NCBI GenBank assembly: GCA_007844125.1
Contig: CM017564.1
Location: forward strand, 25,778,494 to 25,842,493
DNA: 64,000 bases
Direction of reading: 5' to 3'
From: Sinonovacula constricta
Lineage: Eukaryota > Mollusca > Bivalvia > Cardiida > Solecurtidae
Shown here: in pieces, positions 56,955 to 64,000 of the stretch
How the letters are laid out: every line of letters begins with the position of its first letter
How positions within the stretch are numbered: the stretch's first letter is position 1
Translations under genes and position numbers: made by a program
The notes under the pieces: model-generated
Databases searched by the model: none
Told to the model about the DNA's origin: nothing
Seen by the model: only the letters and a program-made list of their open reading frames with translations

Positions 56955-58134
56955 ACAATATGGATACATTCACATAAAGTTATCAGAACAGGAAGGTCTC
57001 TACCAATAATGGTAGCCTACATCTAGACATATGATAAACATGGAATGTGGAAAGACATATCACTACATTGTGTATATGTCTCATCAAAACTGTTTGGAAA
57101 GATTATGTAACAAAGATTTGCTAAGCTCAAATGATCATGTGTGTTAGAGAGGTAGACGGCCTCATTAACAGGTTATGTATTAACTCGGGTGAGAATGGAT
57201 TGACTTCATAGGAATACATATTAACACATGATGTTTAATCTCATATCAAAACATTTAGAATTGTCCAAAAATGTGTGCTAAGCTTAGATAAGCATTCACT
57301 TGAGGAGGTAGAACAATTGATACATCAAAAGAAATATAATTAATTGTTTATTTGGTCACTTTCAATCAATTTTGCATTCATTAATTGATGTTCAAAAAAG
57401 GAAAATATTGCTGAACTTTTATGAATAAATGAGACAAATATTGCATTGGATTTGTAGATAATATGCAACATGCTATTCTTTAAATGATAATGGTGACTTA
57501 ATGTTGGTCGAATCAAAATTGTAGGGCTGGTTTTGAAATAACTTAATCTGTTTCATTCTCAACAACCTTAAATATCTTTGAATTGTGCATGTGTGGATGA
57601 ATGTCATATATACCAATCATATGATATCAATCATAAACAGTGGCTTAATTGACTGCAGTGTTAATAACAATTAAAACAAATTAAACTCGGACTTTTTACT
57701 AAGTTGTGTATAAACAAATGACTTACTGCGCTCAAGTTAAAACTGTTAATATTTTGTGAACTTGTTTTATCATTGATTTGTTCCTAATGTTTTGTGTTTT
57801 ATTTTCATAAATTTATTCATTATAACTTTCTCATTATGAAAGCACTTTTTTAATTATGTACATGTTAAATTTTTGTTGGATAAAAATGTTTGAATAATTT
57901 TATTATTGTGTATTTGGTTGTTCAAAAATTGCTTTGCATTAACTTGCCAATTTATATGTCTGATGTACACAAAAAATATTATTTTTTCTTTAAAGGCCAG
58001 ATAGTAGTCTTCATTTGTATATATGTATGAATATTTTATATTTTTATGGTTTATTATGTTATTTTATTTTACTTGCCACTGACTTTTTGACAAAGTACTG
58101 GTATGTTATCTAATAAACATTTTAATGTTTATCA
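56955..58134 (+). other. ABCG2 3' flank or 3'UTR
   Basis: AT-rich, no coding signal. Probably a long 3'UTR if the distal AATAAA is used. Confidence 0.4.
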
Positions 58135-58693
58135 CCTCAGCAGGCTTTCAAGCGGGCCCTACTTTTCCTACTTTTCCCTACTTTTTTGGGTTTGGCCCTA
58201 CTTTTCCCTACTTTTTTTTAGAGCCCTACTATCCCTACTTTTTGAGAAAAAAAGTCATATTTAATTTTTTTACATGATCTAACATGAATATAAATTTGTT
58301 TTAAAATAAAAGTTTATACATTTTTCTGCATTTTTCTTTTAAAAACTAGTTGCTAGTATATTTCAAGGACACAAAGGATGGTACCAGTAGTTGGTCTTCA
58401 GTGGTGCAGGGAGATTCCATTATGAGGATGGTTGGAGCTGACAAGACATTAAGCCAGACAAGGTATATCGCCCAACTCATCCTTGTGGAATCCCTGTTGA
58501 GACACTGAAGACCACTTTACAGGTGCCATGAACATGTTAGTAGGTGTTTTTTCGCAGCTGAATGGTAAGTAGACAGCCCTATTATCCCTACTTTTTTGCT
58601 ATGGAAATCCCTACTTTTCCCTACTTTTTTAGGAAAAAATCCCTACTTTTATCCCTACTTTTTTCTTTGTGGTCACTTGAAAGCCTGCCTCAG
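58135..58693. mobile_element. 547-bp inverted-repeat element with 6-bp target duplication
   Basis: The element at 58141-58687 has perfect 12-bp inverted ends CAGGCTTTCAAG / CTTGAAAGCCTG, flanked by CCTCAG on both sides (58135-58140, 58688-58693). Inside, about ten copies of CCCTACTTTT lie in direct orientation near both ends. A second inverted pair, GGTCTTCAGTG / CACTGAAGACC (about 58395 and 58504), lies in the middle. Non-coding, so non-autonomous. Termini and duplication length resemble those of the element in ABCG2 intron 2. Confidence 0.8.
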
Positions 58694-58972
58694 GCTTTTA
58701 CATGTATTTTATGCTGTTTGGGAAGACAATGTGTTTTAACTAAGCTTACAAAACTCAAAATGTCCACATAAAGGCAATTATTGTTTTAAATTTGTATTTA
58801 ATATAATAGATATTATTATTTGAGTCTCCCTCCATTGTTGATTTATATATATTGACACATATGTTAGTGCCATTGCTAAATTGTAAGACATAATCTTGGT
58901 TAACTTGTCTTATGACACTATTTTTACCATTATAACGCAATTTGTATTTCTTAATTATATAGCAAACCCAGG
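58694..58972. other. Intergenic stretch
   Basis: Nothing recognised; a 61-codon minus-strand frame has no features. Confidence 0.35.
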
Positions 58973-59172
58973 TTGTTTGTTTGTTTTTGTTTTTTTATGT
59001 CACACTGACAAATTAATGTCATATTAGCAATGTCCAGGTAATTATTGATGGAGGAAGACCCAAGACTTAAGTCTGTGTAGAACAACTGTTGCACCGCAGG
59101 TTAGCTGGAAAACCTCCCCACATGAAAGTTCTCGCCCTGACAGGGACTCGAACCCACGCGGTGAAGGACAGG
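58973..59172 (-). repeat. SINE family C, copy 7
   Basis: Reverse orientation: tail GTTTGTTTGTTTTTG at the left, B-box GGGACTCGAACCC at about 59143-59155. Body matches 49656-49891. Confidence 0.8.
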
Positions 59173-60120
59173 TTGTTTAAAAAGAAACTTTAACCAACAT
59201 ATGTGAAGCCATTTCTGACATTTATGTGCCAACCCTATGGAACTCTATGGAGTTCCTTGTTCACTTACAAAGGTGTTTGTTACATGTCATTGTGATAAGT
59301 ATATCTTTAGTATTGTTATTACTAAAATCAATTACTCAAATACTACACATGATCAATGTTTGTTTCTGAAGTAATTTATTGTACAATCAAGGCTGTTGTG
59401 GCCTGGCTGACACAAACTGTATCCATGTCATCCTATAACACAGTGGGTCTGTATAGTGCCTGTACAATATAACGTTTTTGTAAATAGCCATGTATTTGTT
59501 AACATTTGTGTACTTTACAATTATTTTATTCTTTTAATAAAAAAACCTAATTATAAAACCATTCCACTGACACAGATATGAATAAACCATAAAGGTTTTG
59601 AATACACCAGTCGCTTTGTCATAATTTTATTCCCATTTAGTTAATGTTAGCCAATTTATGAACTAAATAAAATCAAGATTTCTGATTTTATCTTAACCAT
59701 ATCCCCTGAAAAAATTCTCGAGCTGACTTAAAATATATGTTTTAAATAAGTTTATATTTGGTTCAGTTTAATTAAATATATTGATTCACATTTTAAAAGA
59801 TGCTTTTTGTGTCAATATATTGTGCCTATTGACACTTATTTAGGGATAACCCCCCCCCCCACACACACACACACACACACACACACAACCACCATAAGTG
59901 ATTTATACATATGTACATATACCTGTATAATATATTACATAAACTAATTTAGCAAGTTGCGTTTTATAATGGTTGCTTGTTATGACATTTATTTTATTGA
60001 TTAACATTAGCATTAAAACCATATATATATATATATACATTTCAAAAAACTACATAATACTTTTATTAAACAACATATGTTAGGAAGACTATACTTAACT
60101 TGTAGACGATACTGCAAAAC
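59173..60120. other. Intergenic stretch with microsatellite
   Basis: Holds a C-run followed by (CA)n at about 59851-59886 and an (AT)n run near 60022. No gene. Confidence 0.5.
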
Positions 60121-60150
60121 ATAGACATTTTCGAAGATGCGGATCACTTC

Positions 60151-60192
60151 CGACGACGTCCTAAATGACGTAAGTGGATAAGAATGACGTCA
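60151..60192 (+). promoter_or_regulatory. Cluster of CRE-like sites upstream of the orphan gene
   Basis: TGACGTAA at 60166-60173 and a perfect palindromic TGACGTCA at 60185-60192, with a related ACGACGTCC just upstream (60151-60160), all 75-120 bases before the start codon. TGACGTCA is the CREB/ATF site. It suggests cAMP- or stress-responsive control but does not prove it. Confidence 0.55.
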
Positions 60193-60267
60193 TTGGAGAC
60201 GCCGTCATCTAACTATCGCGTAGCTACGATATTGCTTTTGCATTAAAAGGAGCATCACGATTTTAAA

Positions 60268-61251
60268 ATGTCTGACGAAATATCTAAGTGCAGTGAGTTA
60301 CGTCATAAAAATGAGAAGACTAAGTTTGTCCGCTTAAAAGAATTGTTGATTTCTGTGGCCGTCAGACTTTGGCAAAACTTCAAAAGATTGTTTTCTAGTG
60401 TCATCGTTTTTGGAAATCAATGCACTTCTAGCCCTGGCGAGATTCCGTTTGCTAAGCTGAATCGAAGACAGCTGAAACATCTGACAGAAGCCTTGACGGT
60501 CATTCAGAACAATGAAGCATTTGGATTCAAGCGAAACTTCAACCGGTCCGGATATGCAGCTCCAACTTCAACCCCAGCACTTGATCCTTTGGATTTAGAT
60601 ATAGTCGAGACTGTTGTAGAGACCCTTGAATCTACCTCTAGCCGCGGACAGTGTGTTGCTCCTGATGACGAATCATTCCAGATTGTCGACACTTTGCAGA
60701 AGGCCACACGCCAGATGAAACCACGCCCCAAGGCAGCTAAAGGACGCCGCGGGGACATTGTCATCCCACCCTATATTGAAATCGATGAGACCCAGTACGG
60801 CCCTACTACCACGGAGAAAAAAACTCGCCCTAAAGCAGCCAAATGTCGACGGCCTACCAAGGTACCGGAGTTGCTCGATCTGCCGGCCGATATTCTGGTC
60901 GAGAAGCTGAGAGGTTGCGAAGATTGTCCGCACTTTGATGCCAAGGCTCGCGGCCGGCCACTGGCTGCACGAGTACGCCGTGAAAACACAAAGGTTGATG
61001 TTGTACATGAGCAACTTGCTGGTCGTCCAGAACGCCCTCTTGCGGCCCGCGGGGAGAGAACCGTGATCATCCGAGACGAGCGGGAATATATCGGGGAGCA
61101 TATCACTGCGGTCAATGTCACCGACCACAACGACAGCTGTGACGACGACAGCGACACGAGCGAAGACAGTGGAGACATCTTCAGCGTGCCATACCTACCA
61201 AAGTCTCAGAGGAAGTTCGCCACTGCTTTAAAATTACCCTGGGAGAAATGA
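60268..61251 (+). CDS. Intronless unknown protein with four RP(K/L)AA(K/R) repeats (327 aa)
   Basis: I do not recognise this family. The N-terminus is polar and basic, then an amphipathic stretch (about 24-49, LLISVAVRLWQNF) that could bind membrane. A short motif is repeated four times: RPKAAKGRR (153-161), RPKAAKCRR (187-195), RPLAARVRR (230-238) and RPLAARGER (256-264). Next is an acidic Asp/Ser run (286-303), and the C-terminus ends in KFATALKLPWEK. GC content of the frame is clearly higher than its AT-rich surroundings, supporting real coding. The start is the first ATG, 75 bases past a CRE. An AATAAA follows the stop. The repeats could be protein-docking or cleavage sites, or nuclear targeting signals. 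Intronless, with CRE sites, it would suit an inducible early-response gene; that is inference. Confidence 0.8.
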   Translation: MSDEISKCSELRHKNEKTKFVRLKELLISVAVRLWQNFKRLFSSVIVFGNQCTSSPGEIPFAKLNRRQLKHLTEALTVIQNNEAFGFKRNFNRSGYAAPTSTPALDPLDLDIVETVVETLESTSSRGQCVAPDDESFQIVDTLQKATRQMKPRPKAAKGRRGDIVIPPYIEIDETQYGPTTTEKKTRPKAAKCRRPTKVPELLDLPADILVEKLRGCEDCPHFDAKARGRPLAARVRRENTKVDVVHEQLAGRPERPLAARGERTVIIRDEREYIGEHITAVNVTDHNDSCDDDSDTSEDSGDIFSVPYLPKSQRKFATALKLPWEK

Positions 61252-61392
61252 CTTGATACACCAAGCAGGGTCATAGTAGACAGTTTGGTTTTCCAATGGT
61301 ACGATCGATAAGACAGTTCTCTGTGACCATGGTAACAGTTTCTGAATCAAGAGTATATACCGAGTCTGCTATTATATACACATTCCACATAA

Positions 61393-61398
61393 AATAAA
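61393..61398 (+). terminator. Candidate polyadenylation signal of the orphan gene
   Basis: AATAAA 142 bases past the stop codon at 61249-61251, followed by a second overlapping AATAAA. Confidence 0.5.
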
Positions 61399-62786
61399 AT
61401 AAATCAAAATGTATAATTCAAAATACAATGCGTTTAATCCATTTTTTCAGATTATTTTAGTGAAACAAATATTTAAAAAAAAATTAATTCGCCACTAATG
61501 GTGTTGTTGATGACGGTGATGCTGTTGCTGATATTGATTTTGATGATGATGAGGAGGAGGAGGAGGAGGAGGATGACAGTTAAGAAGTTACTATGCAAAA
61601 AAAAAATCGTAGTAATATTACACACAAACCTTCAAGAATAAAGTTTACAAACAATGACAACAGATCACCAAGTAACTGACCAATTAGGCTTCATCGATCT
61701 AGTACGAACTTATTAATTTGTGAAAACTTGGGATCACTAGATGCCAAAGATATACATTTATCTGTGTAATTTTAGTCTTGTGATTATATTTTAAAGTATA
61801 GTGAAGCCAGAGTCCCAAGGAAGGCGATTCAGGGCCATCACTGGCCATCTACTGAATATTTTGGAATTACATATATCTTTTTTTGCTTTCATAGAAGCAG
61901 CTACCTAGTTTTATCGACTTAGGAGTTTTAAGTACATGTATTATTTTTAAACCACAGACCATTCACAAGTGGATCAAGAAAAACAACGTGCGTGCCAGTG
62001 CTACTGTTGTGTTGACTTTTCGTCCATAAAGTGATACCACTTTCTCATATTGCTTAAAACATATTTGGGTATGAATCTATAACTATGTTTTCTACGGCAA
62101 ATAGGCTGTACTGGAAAATTCCTGCTGCTGGAGTACATTTAGTACATTTAATTATCCGAAACATTTTGAAACTGCCTGCTATTTTAAAAAAAATACTAAA
62201 ATATATATAGTATAAAACCGGAAACGTTTCTATCTGTACTCTTATTTATTATATTACCGGTATATTAACAAAATGGTGTCGCATTATAGATATATTAACG
62301 GCAATGTATTAAAGATAACTGTTCCGGTGTAAACAATGACCATTTTTCTATATACTCTGTGAATTTCTGTGCTTTTGACTAATTTTTTCCTCACAGAAAT
62401 GGCTTTTAATTGACACCTACATATATCTATATCAGATCAGAGTGTTGTTGGAACGTGAGCAGCACACACATTTTATTTGTTTATTATTTAAAAGCGACTC
62501 ACTAGGATTTAATACATATATAACTTATATTTTAAAAGTTATAAATACCGATGTACCGCCTTGTGGCTGTTTTGCGATGGTGAAGTCATTAAGCTGTTTC
62601 TTGAAAAATTGATATAAATGTTTTAAGGTTCGTTTGTGACTCTTCCCAGACATGATTTAGACCTTCCTTCACCAAACATTATGGGGTGGACGTTGCTAAT
62701 ATTGAGTTAAATGTGCCGATGTCATGTGACAAAAACAAACAATCAGCCCGTAATTATTGTTCTATCTTATTGTGTAGCTGCATTCT
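61399..62786. other. Intergenic stretch
   Basis: No gene is supported. A (GAT)(GAG)n trinucleotide tract lies at about 61540-61575. Confidence 0.45.
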
Positions 62787-62935
62787 GTATAATGACACCG
62801 ATTAAACGGTTGCTTCGATATTCTTTTAACTAAGGTCTACTGCATAACTGTTGTATTTTATTTAGATTCAACAGTTATGCAGTAGACTTCAGTTAAACGA
62901 GTATCGAAGCAACCATTTTATCGTTGTCATTATAC
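62787..62935. repeat. Fold-back palindrome (67-bp arms, 15-bp loop)
   Basis: Arm 62787-62853 and inverted arm 62869-62935 match at about 60 of 67 positions, separated by 15 bases. Both outer ends are GTATAATGAC. A fold-back MITE is most likely; TCT flanks both sides, which could be a 3-bp duplication or chance. Confidence 0.85.
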
Positions 62936-63776
62936 TCTTAACCGTCAACACAAATTCGATAACAACACGTTTCCCAACATGTAATCTCCTATTGTAACCT
63001 TTCCAGAAAATATAAAACAAAGCTCCTCTTTTCGTTTCTTCCATCAAGCAAGGTCTAATGATCAAGTAAAAGATCATGAATAGCCTTCAGCATCGTCGGA
63101 TACACACCCTCGACTATTCCGTTTTACTACATTCTTCGAATTTTCTGTCGTCTTATCGAACTGAATTGGCCAATCATAATACTGCTTACAAAATCCATAC
63201 TCTTCAGCGTGGAGACTAGAAGTAGTATAACAATGTGGTCGCCATTTTGACAAGTCTGTCGACACAAAGGAAGAACGAGCTTTATCATTGGACTGAAATC
63301 TTCATCGGATTATGAAGCGACCAATGAAATATCATAACTAGAAACGTCGAAGGGAACTAAATGTCCCATGGGCGATGAAGGAGAGTAACAGAATGGATCG
63401 GTCGTGGGTGTCCGACAATGAGGCTTCTGCTGAATATCTTTATTGAACCGTCCATCAGCTTACATAAAACTGTATCTCTAAAAAAGTAGAAACATCGTTT
63501 GCTTTCCTCAGCAGGTCAGTTGTAAGTTAAGTAAGACGAAACATTCATTTTTGCACAATTTAATTGTTCAATCATCATAAAAGTAAAACTCAACTTGACA
63601 CAAAGACATTTATTGAATAAAGGTAGATTAAACATAATAATACATGTAATACTGTCGGAAAACATCTTTTGGTGACACAATCAAGATCAGCAAATTGGCA
63701 AGTGTGGAAATAAACTATATGTGCTCTAGGTATAAAATAGTGTTGTAAGGGAACAATTATTAAACATGCCTTATAT
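62936..63776. other. Intergenic stretch or 3'UTR of the SOCS-box gene
   Basis: A minus-strand AATAAA at about 63609-63614, some 165 bases past the stop of the minus-strand gene, is a plausible polyadenylation signal. The rest shows nothing recognisable. Confidence 0.45.
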
Positions 63777-64000
63777 CTATATCCTCTCACAATCCCGAAA
63801 AAGAAGAAATCGTTTCAGAGTTCCTGGAATATACATTTCTTCCACAGCTTTTGCTGTATTCTGACCACAACACAAATTCTCTCGTACGACGTACCGACTT
63901 AAATTCTGAAGTGACGACACATTGTTCAATGATGTCATCAAACTGACGTAAGTATCATAAACTTTATCCCTGCCGATTTTACGTCCATTTTTGCGGCGAT
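63777..64000 (-). CDS. C-terminal exon of a SOCS-box-like protein (partial)
   Basis: A minus-strand frame is open from the window edge for 73 codons to a TAG at 63777-63779. The last 45 residues, beginning SLQNLSRYVVRENL and ending IPGTLKRFLLFRD, follow the SOCS-box pattern. That pattern is a Leu/Cys-rich first helix (usually LxxLCRxxIR), a spacer, then a LPxxLKxYLL-type segment. SOCS boxes bind elongin B/C and cullin-5 and act as substrate receptors for ubiquitin ligases; common carriers are ankyrin-repeat (ASB), SPRY and SH2 proteins. Which of these precedes the box lies outside the window. A conserved cysteine of the first helix is replaced by serine here. The frame lacks an ATG, so it is easily overlooked. 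Confidence 0.55.
   Translation of the reverse strand, partial: RRKNGRKIGRDKVYDTYVSLMTSLNNVSSLQNLSRYVVRENLCCGQNTAKAVEEMYIPGTLKRFLLFRDCERI

Noticed and set aside
60504..61178. Minus-strand frames of 86-151 codons opposite the orphan gene
   Set aside because: They are antisense shadows of a GC-richer coding region. The plus frame is longer, has promoter-like sites and a polyadenylation signal, and contains ordered repeats.
60268..61251. Idea that the orphan protein is a PPP1R15 (GADD34-like) phosphatase subunit
   Set aside because: An N-terminal amphipathic helix, an inducible-looking promoter and an acidic tract are reminiscent, but there is no KVxF phosphatase-binding motif followed by the conserved C-terminal segment.

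Overview
The window is animal nuclear DNA, most likely from a bivalve mollusc. Genes are split by GT-AG introns, the base composition is AT-rich, and tRNA-derived SINEs, small inverted-repeat transposons and long minisatellites are dense. The mollusc call is inferred from the nicotinic-type receptor and the style of the repeats; I could not test it by search.

Layout. (1) 1-13.8 kb is gene-poor. It has SINEs, a 15/18-bp and an 85-bp minisatellite, and the first coding exon (6134-6308, minus) of a short-chain dehydrogenase/reductase whose other exons I did not find. (2) 13885-17112, minus: an intronless Cys-loop (nicotinic-type, non-alpha) channel subunit of 1075 residues. Its M3-M4 cytoplasmic loop is about 716 residues long and carries a cysteine cluster, an acidic block and a very basic block. 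(3) 17.1-25.2 kb is repeat-rich, with TTAA-flanked MITE-like elements and a 48-bp minisatellite (about 36 units) that is open on both strands. (4) 25199-56915, plus: a complete ABCG2-type half-transporter. I assembled it from 18 coding exons; all junction phases agree and the product is 667 residues. Its introns hold a 5'-truncated I-superfamily LINE, many SINEs, a 2.55-kb inverted-repeat element with a 6-bp target duplication, a 52-bp tandem array that repeats the splice acceptor of coding exon 6, and a 3.2-kb array of 50-bp units in the last intron. (5) 58141-58687 is a second inverted-repeat element with a 6-bp duplication. (6) 60268-61251, plus: an intronless 327-residue protein I do not recognise, with four RP(K/L)AA(K/R) repeats and CRE-like sites just upstream. 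(7) 62787-62935 is a 149-bp fold-back palindrome. (8) 63777-64000, minus: the last exon of a gene ending in a SOCS-box-like segment, running off the window.

The genes do not form an obvious functional unit; they are independent eukaryotic loci. The most unusual items are the receptor with the giant loop, the orphan CRE-associated gene, the decoy splice-acceptor array in ABCG2, and the dual-strand-open minisatellite.
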